Shown here: piece after piece, positions 36,027 to 44,981 of the stretch
How the letters are laid out: every line of letters begins with the position of its first letter
Numbering within the stretch: the stretch's first letter is position 1
DNA from: Cytophagales bacterium WSM2-2
GTDB lineage: Bacteria > Bacteroidota > Bacteroidia > Cytophagales > Cyclobacteriaceae
Direction of reading: 5' to 3'
NCBI GenBank assembly: GCA_015472025.1
Contig: BNHL01000001.1
Span: forward strand, 4,948,001 to 5,012,000
Length of the DNA stretch: 64,000 bases
Notes under the pieces: model-generated
The model's database searches: none
Told to the model about the DNA's origin: nothing
What the model saw: the letters and a program-made list of their open reading frames with translations, nothing else
Position numbers and translations under genes: made by a program

Positions 36027-36034
36027 CAAACTTA
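36027..36034 (-). promoter_or_regulatory. Candidate -7 box (TAAGTTTG) for yqgE
   Basis: A minus-strand TAnnTTTG match lies in the yqgE/pdxH intergenic region, 59 bases upstream of the yqgE ATG. A -33 TTG is not evident. Confidence 0.35.
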
Positions 36035-36057
36035 TTTTTACCTCAACCGCAACTCAT

Positions 36058-36699
36058 TTGAAACCAATTGCTGACATCCGGAAAGATTATTCAAAATCGT
36101 CATTAGACATTGCATCTGTTGATAAAAATCCGGTCACCCAATTTACCCGATGGTTCGAGGAAGCGCAAGCTTCGCAAGTGCCTGAACCTAACGCCCTCAC
36201 GTTGTCTACGGTAGGCGAAGACGGGCGCCCTTCTGCGAGAATTGTGTTATTGAAAGGGATTGAAAATGGAAAATTTGCATTTTACACGAACTACCAGAGT
36301 GCCAAAGGAAAGGAGCTCGATAAGAACCCGGCATGTGCACTCACTTTTTTCTGGCCTGAATTGGAAAGACAAGTACGGATTGAAGGAATCGCCTCACGAG
36401 TAGATGTCACCATTTCGGAGAAATATTTCCAAAGCAGACCGCGTGAAAGCCAGGTAGGCGCCTGGGCCTCTCCACAAAGTGCGATCATTGCTGACCGTAA
36501 AATTCTGGATGATCGTGTTAAGGAAATTCAAAAAAAATACGAAGGCGTTGATAAACTACCAAAGCCCAATCAATGGGGCGGATATGAAGTTGAACCAAAT
36601 GAAATTGAATTCTGGCAAGGCCGCCCTAATCGGCTGCACGACCGGATCTTGTTTTATAAAGTGGATGACCAATGGAAGGTGCACAGGCTTGCACCTTAG
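36058..36699 (+). CDS. pdxH: Pyridoxamine 5'-phosphate oxidase
   Basis: PdxH is an FMN enzyme that makes pyridoxal 5'-phosphate from pyridoxine or pyridoxamine phosphate, the last step of vitamin B6 synthesis. The 213-residue chain keeps the N-terminal IADIRKDYSKSSLD segment, the FTRWFEEAQ helix, GRPSARIVLLKGI, YTNYQSAKGKEL, the AWASPQSAII flavin-site segment, and the C-terminal EFWQGRPNRLHDR signature. The start is a TTG at 36058, the only one fitting the conserved N-terminus. A perfect inverted repeat (AAGGTGCA/TGCACCTT, 36676-36697) overlaps the stop codon but lacks a following T-run. Confidence 0.96.
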   Translation: MKPIADIRKDYSKSSLDIASVDKNPVTQFTRWFEEAQASQVPEPNALTLSTVGEDGRPSARIVLLKGIENGKFAFYTNYQSAKGKELDKNPACALTFFWPELERQVRIEGIASRVDVTISEKYFQSRPRESQVGAWASPQSAIIADRKILDDRVKEIQKKYEGVDKLPKPNQWGGYEVEPNEIEFWQGRPNRLHDRILFYKVDDQWKVHRLAP

Positions 36700-36729
36700 C
36701 CTTCGTCACCACACACTTAGGATTTATAC

Positions 36730-37446
36730 CTATATCAAATCAAAAAGATTCTTGACACCAAGGTATCTGCGCAACGTAAAGCCCTCACCATACTTTGCAC
36801 CAATGGCATAGCCGAGCTCATGCCCCCGAGCCTCGATTAGTTTCATGAAACCGGGATTAGAAATAAATGTTTCAGGTTCGTTGCTATTGGGATCGTAAAA
36901 CTGTGATTTATAGGCGCGGAGTGATTCAATTTTTTTATCCCAGAAATCAGAAACATCAACAACGAAATCCGGTTCGATGTACTGGCTTTGAATGAAATGA
37001 TAAACTGCCTTGGGCCTCCAAGCTACTTGAGATTTTCCTTCACTTTGGGTTTGAACTTTTACCAGCCCTGCCAAAAATGTTGCTTCGTAAACAAGATCTG
37101 AAGCGCGTCCATGATCAGGATGGCGATCGTGCACGGCATTCGTGAGGACAATTTCAGGTTGAAATTTGCGAATAGCAGTAACGACTTTCAGTTGGCCTTC
37201 TTCAGAGTTTTTGAAAAAACCATCACGTAGTCCAAGATTTTCCCGTACAGATAGTCCGAGGACTCTCGCTGAGGCTGCTGCTTCCTGATCACGGATTTCT
37301 GGTGTACCTCGCGTACCCAGTTCTCCGCGAGTCAGATCAACCACTCCCACCTTTTTTCCCGTCGAAATATGCTTTACGATGGTTCCACCACAACTGATCT
37401 CCGCATCGTCGGGATGAGCTGCCAAAACGAGGATGTCAAGCTTCAT
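36730..37446 (-). CDS. bshB1: Bacillithiol biosynthesis deacetylase BshB1
   Basis: BshB1 is a zinc-dependent deacetylase that removes the acetyl group from GlcNAc-malate, the second step of bacillithiol synthesis. The 238-residue LmbE-fold protein has the metal-binding HPDDAE at residues 11-16 and the histidine cluster HDRHPDH at 106-112. The VVDLTRGELGTRGTPEIRDQE segment is characteristic of BshB1. It starts 3 bases after the trxB stop, so both belong to one transcript and both serve thiol redox balance. No bshA or bshC gene is present in the window. Confidence 0.95.
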   Translation of the reverse strand: MKLDILVLAAHPDDAEISCGGTIVKHISTGKKVGVVDLTRGELGTRGTPEIRDQEAAASARVLGLSVRENLGLRDGFFKNSEEGQLKVVTAIRKFQPEIVLTNAVHDRHPDHGRASDLVYEATFLAGLVKVQTQSEGKSQVAWRPKAVYHFIQSQYIEPDFVVDVSDFWDKKIESLRAYKSQFYDPNSNEPETFISNPGFMKLIEARGHELGYAIGAKYGEGFTLRRYLGVKNLFDLI

Positions 37447-37449
37447 GAT

Positions 37450-38400
37450 TTAAGAATGGGCTAGTTCCATTTCTTTGGCTGCCAGGAATTTTTCAGCGTC
37501 TAGCGCACCCATGCAACCGGTTCCTGCTGCTGTTATTGCCTGGCGATAGACGCGGTCAGCCACATCCCCAACAGCGAACACGCCCTCCACGTTGGTTTTG
37601 GTTGAGCCAGCCTCCACTTTCACATACCCGGCTTCATCCATCTCCAATTTCCCTTTAAAAATATCCGTATTCGGTTTGTGGCCGATGGCCAGAAAGAAAC
37701 CCTGAACAGGAATTACTTTCGATTTACCTTCGGTTTTGATGCGTACCGCATTCACACCGTTTTCATCACCAAGAATTTCTTCGGCTTCGGAATTCCAATG
37801 GATCTCAATGTTAGGTGTATTCTTCACGCGTTCCTGCATGATCTTCGAAGCACGCATCTCATTTCTCCTCACGATCAAATGCACTTTGGTGCAAAGCTTA
37901 GAAAGGTAAGTCGATTCTTCAGCAGCTGAGTCACCAGCTCCGACAACCGCTACTTCTTTTCCACGATAAAAATAACCATCGCACACAGCGCAAGCTGACA
38001 CTCCTTTATTGGCATAGGTTTGCTCAGAAGGAATGCCTAAATATTTTGCAGAAGCACCGGTTGCAACAATTACCGATTCTGCTTCGATAACTTTGGTTTC
38101 ATCAACAGTCACCTTTAAAGGATAGGAGGAAAAATCTACTGCAGTTGCAAGTCCGTAATTCAGTTTGGTACCGAACCGCTCAGCCTGCTTTTGCAAATCA
38201 ACCATCATCTGTGGCCCATTGATGCCATCCGGATAGCCGGGAAAATTCTCAACGTCATTCGTAGTTGTCAATTGACCTCCGGGTTGCCCTCCTGTATATA
38301 AAACAGGGTTCAATCCTGCTCTTGCAGCGTAGATAGCTGCAGTGTACCCTGCCGGGCCTGAACCGATGATTAAAACCTTAACTTTTTCAGCACTATTCAT
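37450..38400 (-). CDS. trxB: Thioredoxin-disulfide reductase
   Basis: The 316-residue flavoenzyme reduces thioredoxin with NADPH. The FAD-binding GxGxxG is IIGSGPAGYTAA (from residue 11). The redox cysteines are CAVC at 137-140, where many relatives have CATC. The NADPH-binding site is VVGAGDSAAEE. The FAVGDVAD motif near the C-terminus closes the FAD site. It follows rpoD by 71 bases with a terminator in between, and it overlaps the same transcript as bshB1 downstream. Confidence 0.97.
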   Translation of the reverse strand: MNSAEKVKVLIIGSGPAGYTAAIYAARAGLNPVLYTGGQPGGQLTTTNDVENFPGYPDGINGPQMMVDLQKQAERFGTKLNYGLATAVDFSSYPLKVTVDETKVIEAESVIVATGASAKYLGIPSEQTYANKGVSACAVCDGYFYRGKEVAVVGAGDSAAEESTYLSKLCTKVHLIVRRNEMRASKIMQERVKNTPNIEIHWNSEAEEILGDENGVNAVRIKTEGKSKVIPVQGFFLAIGHKPNTDIFKGKLEMDEAGYVKVEAGSTKTNVEGVFAVGDVADRVYRQAITAAGTGCMGALDAEKFLAAKEMELAHS

Positions 38401-38422
38401 AACAATCTATTTTGTATAAAAA

Positions 38423-38445
38423 AAGGTCTCGATAGAGGAGACCTT
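38423..38445 (-). terminator. Rho-independent terminator of rpoD
   Basis: An 8-bp perfect stem (AAGGTCTC/GAGACCTT on plus) with a 7-base loop is followed on the minus strand by a run of T's. It lies 26 bases after the rpoD stop and just before the trxB start. Confidence 0.8.
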
Positions 38446-38471
38446 GAATTCCATCCGATTTAATAACACTT

Positions 38472-39335
38472 TTAACCCAAGTAAGGTTTCAAAGCCTTGC
38501 TTCTGCTGGTGTGACGAAGTCTGCGAATAGCTTTCTCTTTGATCTGTCTTACGCGCTCACGGGTGAGGCTAAACTTCTCCCCGATCTCTTCCAAAGTCAA
38601 TGCATGCTCACCATTCAATCCGAAATACAACGTAATCACATCTGCTTCACGTTGTGTGAGCGTGGAGAGTGCGCGTTGCACTTCCCTGCGCAATGAGTCG
38701 GTAATCAGCCCGGAGTCAGGAGTCTCTTCACTGTCGTTCTCTAATACATCCAGGAGGCTGTTCTCTTCACCCTGAACAAACGGAGCATCCATTGAAACAT
38801 GGCGACCGGAAATCTTCATTGTATCAACCACCTCTGCAGTGGTCACTTCCAATACTTCTGCAAGTTCTTCGGGTGAAGGCTCGCGTTCGTATTTCTGTTC
38901 CAGCTCGGAAAAAGTCTTCGAGATTTTATTAAGTGAACCAACACGGTTCAAAGGCAAACGCACGATACGTGATTGCTCAGCTAACGCTTGAAGGATTGAT
39001 TGGCGAATCCACCATACCGCATAAGAGATGAACTTGAAACCACGCGTTTCATCGAAACGTTGAGCGGCTTTTATCAAACCGAGGTTCCCTTCATTGATCA
39101 AGTCACCCAGAGATAATCCCTGGTTTTGATATTGCTTTGCTACAGACACAACGAAACGCAAATTGGCTTTAGTCAATTTTTCCAAAGCAATCTGGTCCCC
39201 TTCCTTAATACGCTTCGCCAACTCCACTTCCTCATCGGGCGTAAGCAAGTCAACCTTACCAATCTCCTGAAGATATTTATCAAGCGATTGGCTTTCGCGG
39301 TTGGTAATCTGTTTGCTAATCTTAAGCTGTCTCAT
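38472..39335 (-). CDS. rpoD: Primary RNA polymerase sigma factor (RpoD/SigA)
   Basis: The 287-residue sigma-70 factor is of the compact Bacteroidota type: it lacks the long N-terminal region 1.1. Region 1.2 begins near [13 protein letters not shown]. Region 2 has the [23 protein letters not shown] and [17 protein letters not shown] segments, which bind core polymerase and the -10/-7 element. Region 3 is present, and region 4 has the helix-turn-helix [29 protein letters not shown], which contacts the -33 element. This sigma is expected to read the TAnnTTTG promoters seen across the window. Upstream is pnp; downstream is a strong terminator. Confidence 0.97.
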   Translation of the reverse strand: MRQLKISKQITNRESQSLDKYLQEIGKVDLLTPDEEVELAKRIKEGDQIALEKLTKANLRFVVSVAKQYQNQGLSLGDLINEGNLGLIKAAQRFDETRGFKFISYAVWWIRQSILQALAEQSRIVRLPLNRVGSLNKISKTFSELEQKYEREPSPEELAEVLEVTTAEVVDTMKISGRHVSMDAPFVQGEENSLLDVLENDSEETPDSGLITDSLRREVQRALSTLTQREADVITLYFGLNGEHALTLEEIGEKFSLTRERVRQIKEKAIRRLRHTSRSKALKPYLG

Positions 39336-39400
39336 CTGGCTTTACTATCGTTTATTCAAACACGTGAAATTTATAAATAAGTTCCAAGAAAATTCAAATT

Positions 39401-39428
39401 CCAGCCATGGTTTTGTCAAAAAGGCTGG
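39401..39428 (-). terminator. Hairpin just after pnp
   Basis: CCAGCC/GGCTGG stem with an inner TTTT/AAAA pairing lies immediately after the pnp stop on the minus strand. It is followed by an AT-rich stretch but no strong T-run, so it could be a weak terminator or a stabilising 3' hairpin. Confidence 0.45.
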
Positions 39429-39429
39429 T

Positions 39430-41583
39430 TTATTGTTGCGGAGCCGGAGCCTCTTCCTTTCTCGGAGGCTTAGGCAGCAACACTTTCCTTGAAAGCCTGA
39501 ATTTGCCTGTTTTCTTATCTACTTCAATCAATTTCACTTTCACCTCTTCTCCTACTTCCAGGACACCCTCCATGTTTTCGAGTCGTTCCCATTTGATTTC
39601 AGAGATATGCAACAAGCCATCTTTGCCGGGCATGAATTCTACAAATGCGCCAAACGGCATTATCGACTTCACGACACCGGAGTAAACTTCGCCAACTTCC
39701 GGAACAGCTACGATCGCTTTTACACGTTTTACAGCCGCATCCATGATTGACTGGTCTGTCGCGAAAATATTCACCAATCCTTTGTTACCCACTTCTTCGA
39801 TCACTACAGTAGCACCGGTAGTTTTCTGGATATCCTGAACAACTTTTCCGCCCGGACCGATTACAGCTCCGATCAAGTCTTTGTCGATTGTAATGGTTAC
39901 TGCACGAGGAGCATGAGGTTTCAAATCAGCCTTAGGGCTAGACAACGTTTTCTTCATTTCATTGAGAATATGAAGACGACCTTCTTTGGCCTGATTCAAA
40001 GCTTCGCTCAGGATTTCGTAAGTAAGGCCATCTACTTTCAAATCCATCTGGCAAGCAGTAATGCCTTTTTCTGTGCCAGTCACTTTAAAATCCATGTCGC
40101 CCAAATGATCTTCATCACCAAGAATGTCAGAGAGGATTACATATTTTCCAGTGCTGCTGTCTGAGAGCATACCCATAGCAATACCTGAAACTGGGCCGCT
40201 GATCTGGATACCTGCATCCATTAAAGCCAGAGAACCCGCACAAACAGTAGCCATCGATGACGATCCGTTTGATTCAAGAATATCAGAAACCACGCGAATG
40301 GTGTAAGGTGATTCTTCAAGATTAGGAAGCACTTGCTTCAATGCGCGCATAGCCAAATTGCCGTGACCTACTTCCCGACGGCCAGGGCCACGATTGGGCT
40401 TCACTTCTCCTGTTGAAAAGCCAGGGAAGTTGTAATGCAAAATGAATTTGTTGTTACCATCGAACATGGCGCCATCAATCATCTGCTCATCGAGCTTAGT
40501 GCCTAATGTAGCTGTAGTGATGGATTGCGTCTCCCCACGTGTGAAAATAGCTGATCCGTGCGCTGAAGGGAGATAATCTACTTCAGTCCAAATCGGGCGG
40601 ATTTCGTTGGTCTTACGACCATCCAATCTCACTTTTTCATTCAATGCCAGGTTGCGGCAGGCTTTCTTTTGAATTTCCTTGTAATATCTCTTAACCAGGT
40701 CTTTGTCAGTCGTGGTATCTTCGGGAAGGGCAGCTACATAATCTTCCAGAATTTTTCCAAAGAGTTCTGAACGGTCATGCTTGCTCTTCAATTGCTTCCG
40801 TGCTACTTCATAAACTTTGTCATACAAAAGCTTATGGAGTTCTTCGCGAAGGTTTTCGTCCTTCACTTCATGCTCGTATTTGCGCTTCTCTGTCTTGCCA
40901 ACTGCTTTGGTCAGCTCCATCTGTAACTGACATTGAATTTTGATGGCCTCGTGCGCCTTCTTCAGAGCTTCAAGCATATCTACTTCGCTGATTTCCTTCG
41001 ACTCACCCTCCACCATCAGGATATTGTCCATAGAGGCAGCAACGATGAAGTCCAGATCACACTTCTCTCTTTGAGCTAACGTAGGATTGATTACAAATTG
41101 GCCCTCAACACGGGCTACACGCACTTCTGAAATCGGTCCCTGAAAAGGAATATCGGAAACAGAAAGAGCTGCAGAAGCAGCGAAGGCTGCAAGAGCATCA
41201 GGAAGAGCATTATGATCACCTGAGATCAATTGGATATTTACCTGGGTTTCCGCATGGTAATCATCCGGAAAAAGAGGTCTGATGGCACGGTCAACCAAAC
41301 GGCTGATCAACACTTCATAGTCTGAAAGTTTTCCTTCGCGTTTTAAAAAGCCTCCTGGGATTTTCCCTGTGGATGCAAATTTTTCCTGATAGTCAACGGA
41401 AAGGGGAAGGAAGTCTGCGCCCTCTACTCCGTCTTTATTTGATACGACCGTGGCGAGGAGCATTGTATTGCCCATGCGTAATACCACCGATCCGTCTGCC
41501 TGACGCGCAAGCTTACCGGTCTCGATTGTGATCTCACGTCCGTCGGGAAGCTTACAAGATTTTGAAATAACAGTAGGTTTCAT
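39430..41583 (-). CDS. pnp: Polyribonucleotide nucleotidyltransferase
   Basis: PNPase degrades RNA phosphorolytically from the 3' end and is a core component of RNA turnover. The 717-residue protein has two RNase PH domains. The first starts at about residue 10; the second includes [16 protein letters not shown] and the catalytic [14 protein letters not shown] helical domain lies between them. The C-terminus has a KH domain with [11 protein letters not shown] and an S1 domain ([30 protein letters not shown]). A possible leader stem-loop lies at 41613-41634. rpsO lies immediately upstream, as in many bacteria. Confidence 0.98.
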   Translation of the reverse strand: MKPTVISKSCKLPDGREITIETGKLARQADGSVVLRMGNTMLLATVVSNKDGVEGADFLPLSVDYQEKFASTGKIPGGFLKREGKLSDYEVLISRLVDRAIRPLFPDDYHAETQVNIQLISGDHNALPDALAAFAASAALSVSDIPFQGPISEVRVARVEGQFVINPTLAQREKCDLDFIVAASMDNILMVEGESKEISEVDMLEALKKAHEAIKIQCQLQMELTKAVGKTEKRKYEHEVKDENLREELHKLLYDKVYEVARKQLKSKHDRSELFGKILEDYVAALPEDTTTDKDLVKRYYKEIQKKACRNLALNEKVRLDGRKTNEIRPIWTEVDYLPSAHGSAIFTRGETQSITTATLGTKLDEQMIDGAMFDGNNKFILHYNFPGFSTGEVKPNRGPGRREVGHGNLAMRALKQVLPNLEESPYTIRVVSDILESNGSSSMATVCAGSLALMDAGIQISGPVSGIAMGMLSDSSTGKYVILSDILGDEDHLGDMDFKVTGTEKGITACQMDLKVDGLTYEILSEALNQAKEGRLHILNEMKKTLSSPKADLKPHAPRAVTITIDKDLIGAVIGPGGKVVQDIQKTTGATVVIEEVGNKGLVNIFATDQSIMDAAVKRVKAIVAVPEVGEVYSGVVKSIMPFGAFVEFMPGKDGLLHISEIKWERLENMEGVLEVGEEVKVKLIEVDKKTGKFRLSRKVLLPKPPRKEEAPAPQQ

Positions 41584-41612
41584 TTTAAATTATGGTTTGC
41601 AGCCATTCCAGA

Positions 41613-41634
41613 CCTCCAGGAAGATATCCTGAGG
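41613..41634 (-). promoter_or_regulatory. Stem-loop in the pnp leader
   Basis: CCTC(C)AGGA pairs with TCCTGAGG around a 5-base loop (one bulged base), between the rpsO terminator and the pnp start. E. coli PNPase autoregulates through a processed leader hairpin; a similar role here is only an analogy. Confidence 0.35.
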
Positions 41635-41666
41635 CTCGAATTGACTGATGAGTAAAAAAGCGAAAA

Positions 41667-41685
41667 GGGAACCTGTTGGGTTCCC
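41667..41685 (-). terminator. Rho-independent terminator of rpsO
   Basis: A 7-bp perfect stem (GGGAACC/GGTTCCC, 5-base loop), followed on the minus strand by a T-rich run, lies 20 bases after the rpsO stop. Some read-through into pnp is likely. Confidence 0.7.
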
Positions 41686-41704
41686 TGTTCTGCTTTATAT
41701 AAAA

Positions 41705-41980
41705 TTATTTTCTAAGGTCGAGTTCCGCTAAAATCGCGCGATACCGTGTTATGTTGTTGTTCTGGAGGTAGTTCAACAACTTCTTGCGCTTACCTACCAG
41801 TTTGAGTAGGCCCTGCTGGGTTGAATAATCTTTCTTATTGGTCTTCAAATGGCCAGTCAAATGATTGATTCTGTGTGTAAAAAGGGCTATTTGAGACTCA
41901 GGAGAGCCTGTGTCGGTCTTCTTTTTTGCATGACCATGTTTGCTGAACAATTCCTGTTTGGTAGCTGCGGTAAGATACAT
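41705..41980 (-). CDS. rpsO: 30S ribosomal protein S15
   Basis: S15 binds the central domain of 16S rRNA and is a primary assembly protein. From the ATG at 41980 the product has 91 residues; the frame to 42019 would add a non-homologous leader. It keeps the signature TDTGSPESQIALFTHRINHLTGHLKTNKKDY and the C-terminal LVGKRKKLLNYLQ motif of the family. It has its own promoter (42017-42048), then a terminator, with pnp following. Confidence 0.98.
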   Translation of the reverse strand: MYLTAATKQELFSKHGHAKKKTDTGSPESQIALFTHRINHLTGHLKTNKKDYSTQQGLLKLVGKRKKLLNYLQNNNITRYRAILAELDLRK

Positions 41981-42016
41981 CTGCTTTATTTTTTGCTTTT
42001 CTACTTTTTTATCGCG

Positions 42017-42048
42017 CAAAAGTATAATAATCTGTCAGAATATCCAAA
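42017..42048 (-). promoter_or_regulatory. Bacteroidota-type promoter for rpsO
   Basis: Minus-strand TTTG, 20-base spacer and TACTTTTG fit the consensus at both elements. The box lies 37 bases before the chosen ATG at 41980, which supports that start over the longer one at 42019. Confidence 0.7.
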
Positions 42049-42049
42049 T

Positions 42050-43636
42050 TCAGGCTGTTTTTGGTTTAAAGACCGCATTCCACCGCTGCCTCACCTTATC
42101 AAAGAATACATTGTAAAAGTCGGCATCAAAAAGGCGAGCATCCGCCCTCGCCTGGCGCAGGAACAGCAGGCCGATGACCAGTAGGATCGCGTTCGACATC
42201 CAGGTGCCTACTAGTATTGGTACTTTTTCGGACAGCGCCCATTTGTCTCCTGTGATACTTAGCACATAAAAGATGATGAAGAACAATATTGAGGCAAGTA
42301 CGGGCATTCCCAAGCCTCCTTTTTTGATAATTGCACCCAGCGGTGCCCCAATCAAAAACATAGCAAGGCAAGCAATCGAGTTCACGAGGATCTTGTTCCA
42401 CTGAATTTGAAATACCCTGTATTCGTGTTGGTAAGCATCGAGATTCGCGTTCAGGTTTTGTAGCTGATTCTTAACCATCCGCGCTTTGCTGAGAGCGCTG
42501 GAGAGTTCGACCACCGATTCACTTTCTTTAAACAGACTATCTGAAGAAACAACATCTTTTTCACGAATCGCTTTCGGCAATTTGACCCGGAGTCCATGGA
42601 AGACCCCTCCTGCGCTTGGTGGTAAAGTAACAGGGCTCCTCAAGGTATCCTTTCGTTTCGCGGCTGTCACTGAGTCACGATAACGTTGATATTTTTTAAC
42701 CTCTGGCGGAAAAGGAACCGAGTCCTTTTTAAAATGAAAATTAAAGAACACCTGCTGGAGATTGTAGAGATTTAATTGCTGTGAGCTCACCTCTCTATTA
42801 ACAGAGTCCATATCTATTACCAGTTCACTGAGATTACGCATGATCCTGTTGCTGGCAAACCATTTTTTATCTGTTCGCTGCAGACCAAATGAAGAGAGAT
42901 CAAAAACGATTTCAGTTTTATCAAACTTGGTCTTGGAATAAGTTTCTCCCTGTGTTTGCTGGCCACTCATGTCTTGACCAGATCCTTCATCGTAGATATA
43001 GCCTCTAAAAAGTTCCAGCTTGAGGTATTGTTCATTGAACACCGTGTACATTTTACCGGAGTCTGCAATCGTCACCTGCTTATTTCCATTGCGACCACGG
43101 TGATCGTAAATCACCACGTCTTTTAGCGTAATTCCATCGGGATATTTTTTAGACACTTTAATGCTTATGTCCGGAATGCCGTTATAAAACGCTCCTTCTT
43201 TAAGATCAAGTCCCGGTTTCTTTTGTTTGATATCGTAAAGAAGGCTATAGGTTTCCAGAGCCGCTTTCGGCACCATATAGTTATTGGCTAAAAAAGCTAC
43301 ATAGGTTATTCCCAGAGTAAAGAAAAAAATAGGCGCCAGGCTGCGCACCATTGAAATCCCCAAACTCTTCACTGCCGTCAGTTCAAAATGCTCACCCAAA
43401 TTCCCGTAGGTAATCAATGCCGATAGCAAAACTGCCAGTGGCAACGCCAGTGGAGTCATCGAGACAGCAAAATAAAAAAGCAGCGTACCCAACACATCCC
43501 ACCCCAGGTCTTTGCCGATGATGTCATCAAAATACTTGAGCATATTTTGCAACAACAAGATGAAGACTACGACCAAAAAAGTGAGGATAAAAGGTCCGAT
43601 GAAGGAGGAGAGAATAAGTTTATCTATTTTCTTCAT
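42050..43636 (-). CDS. LptF/LptG family permease
   Basis: The 528-residue membrane protein from the ATG at 43636 belongs to the YjgP/YjgQ family, which pulls lipopolysaccharide out of the inner membrane as part of LptBFGC. Membrane segments cluster at the N-terminus (about 12-110) and C-terminus (about 410-510). They flank a large periplasmic beta-jellyroll region that is longer than in E. coli, which explains the size. The opening MKKIDKLILSSFIGPF matches the family. In Bacteroidota a single gene often encodes a fused or enlarged LptF/G protein. Confidence 0.92.
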   Translation of the reverse strand: MKKIDKLILSSFIGPFILTFLVVVFILLLQNMLKYFDDIIGKDLGWDVLGTLLFYFAVSMTPLALPLAVLLSALITYGNLGEHFELTAVKSLGISMVRSLAPIFFFTLGITYVAFLANNYMVPKAALETYSLLYDIKQKKPGLDLKEGAFYNGIPDISIKVSKKYPDGITLKDVVIYDHRGRNGNKQVTIADSGKMYTVFNEQYLKLELFRGYIYDEGSGQDMSGQQTQGETYSKTKFDKTEIVFDLSSFGLQRTDKKWFASNRIMRNLSELVIDMDSVNREVSSQQLNLYNLQQVFFNFHFKKDSVPFPPEVKKYQRYRDSVTAAKRKDTLRSPVTLPPSAGGVFHGLRVKLPKAIREKDVVSSDSLFKESESVVELSSALSKARMVKNQLQNLNANLDAYQHEYRVFQIQWNKILVNSIACLAMFLIGAPLGAIIKKGGLGMPVLASILFFIIFYVLSITGDKWALSEKVPILVGTWMSNAILLVIGLLFLRQARADARLFDADFYNVFFDKVRQRWNAVFKPKTA

Positions 43637-43722
43637 TGCAAAAGCAAAGGTAGTTGCAAATACGAGGCCAGAAAAAATAAATTGGCCTTTAGACAATACT
43701 TTAAATTAGTAATTTTACCGTT

Positions 43723-44934
43723 ATGCGAATTCTGCTGCTTCGTATTCTTATTTGTTTAATGGGCACGGGACCTTGTGTTTCATTTGCACAGCCGGCCCCC
43801 AAGAAAAATGCAGCTTATTATTTTCAAAAAGGAGAAGAAGCAATGGACGCGCAGGCATATAAGACTGCGCTGGCACACTTCAACGAGTGCCTTCGTCTGG
43901 ATCCTTATTATACAGAAGCTTATTTTTACCGGGCACAGGTTCGCGAAAACTTAAGTGACTCCAAAGGAGCCCTCACCGATTTCAGTATTTATCTTGAATC
44001 AAAACCTCAAAACACGGAGGCACTCTTTTCGCGCGCAATGCTCCGTTATCAATATGGACAATGGGCAGTGGCACGGGAGGATTTCCTGAAGCTGTTGACG
44101 TCACCTCCAGGCGAAACAAGATCTGTTTTCTTTGCCGTTGACAAAGAGAGCGGCAATCCAATTGTCACGACTCAGGGAAATATGACTTCAACAATTTTGA
44201 ATTATCTCGGATTGGTTGATACCAAAATGAAGAACTTCAAAAGAGCGATTCAATACCTGGACTCTGCTGTAAAGCTCGACAAATCAAATCCTGAATTTTA
44301 CATTAACCGGGGGTATGCAAGACAGGAAATGTATGACACTGTTCGTGCGACCGAAGACTACCAGCAGGCGTTAAGCCTGAATCCTGAAAGCAGCCTTGCC
44401 AGACACAATCTGGCGGTGTTATCTGCTAAGAAAGGAAATCTAAAAGAAGTAGAGAAGCTCCTGACTGAAGCAATTGAACGGAACCCTGAAAATGCTAACT
44501 ATCATGCCGCACGCGGCATCAACTTTACAGCTCAAGGTGATCTTCAAAAAGCTTTGATTGACTATAACTCGGCAATCCGTTTTGACAACGGCAATGCCGA
44601 TACCTGGCAAAGACGTGGTTTGATCAAAGCCAAACTGAAAGACCTTAATGGCGCGTTAGCTGATTTTACTCAGTCAATCAAACTCAATGACAAAAATGAA
44701 AAGGTCTGGCTGTTGCGCGGGCATCTGATGGTCGAGTTGAAACGCGTAAAAGACGCCATCGAAGATTACACCATTGCCATTACGCATCAGCCCGAATATG
44801 CAGCAGCCTATTATGCCCGGGCTCTGGCACGTCAAAGTACACAAAGTCTGAAAGAAGCATGCGAAGACCTTGTCAGGGCCAAAAGCCTGGGTGCTTCTGT
44901 TGAAGAAAAATTAAAATCAAGCATTTGCCGGTAG
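43723..44934 (+). CDS. TPR-repeat protein with signal peptide
   Basis: The 403-residue exported protein has a signal peptide (about 1-24) and then a series of about nine tetratricopeptide repeats. Examples are AYKTALAHFNECLRLDPYYTEAYFYRA, NPENANYHAARGINFTAQGD and GNADTWQRRGLIKAKLKDLNGAL. TPR solenoids mediate protein-protein contacts. It starts 86 bases after the LptF/G start in divergent orientation. The downstream ceramidase-like gene follows in the same direction at 47 bases. No catalytic domain is attached. Confidence 0.92.
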   Translation: MRILLLRILICLMGTGPCVSFAQPAPKKNAAYYFQKGEEAMDAQAYKTALAHFNECLRLDPYYTEAYFYRAQVRENLSDSKGALTDFSIYLESKPQNTEALFSRAMLRYQYGQWAVAREDFLKLLTSPPGETRSVFFAVDKESGNPIVTTQGNMTSTILNYLGLVDTKMKNFKRAIQYLDSAVKLDKSNPEFYINRGYARQEMYDTVRATEDYQQALSLNPESSLARHNLAVLSAKKGNLKEVEKLLTEAIERNPENANYHAARGINFTAQGDLQKALIDYNSAIRFDNGNADTWQRRGLIKAKLKDLNGALADFTQSIKLNDKNEKVWLLRGHLMVELKRVKDAIEDYTIAITHQPEYAAAYYARALARQSTQSLKEACEDLVRAKSLGASVEEKLKSSICR

Positions 44935-44981
44935 GACACTGGCACCATAATTGACTACTGTCTCACTCTAGTAGAAATAAC

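Noticed and set aside
36676..36697. Inverted repeat at the end of pdxH as a terminator
   Set aside because: The 8-bp stem is perfect but overlaps the stop codon and lacks a following T-run, so I do not list it as a terminator.
38401..38471. Riboswitch or structured leader upstream of trxB
   Set aside because: The only structure is the simple hairpin followed by a T-run on the minus strand, which fits the rpoD terminator; nothing matches a known riboswitch class.
43645..43652. Minus-strand TACCTTTG box before the LptF/G permease
   Set aside because: It matches the -7 consensus but lies only 9 bases from the chosen ATG, too close for a normal leader, and has no -33 element.
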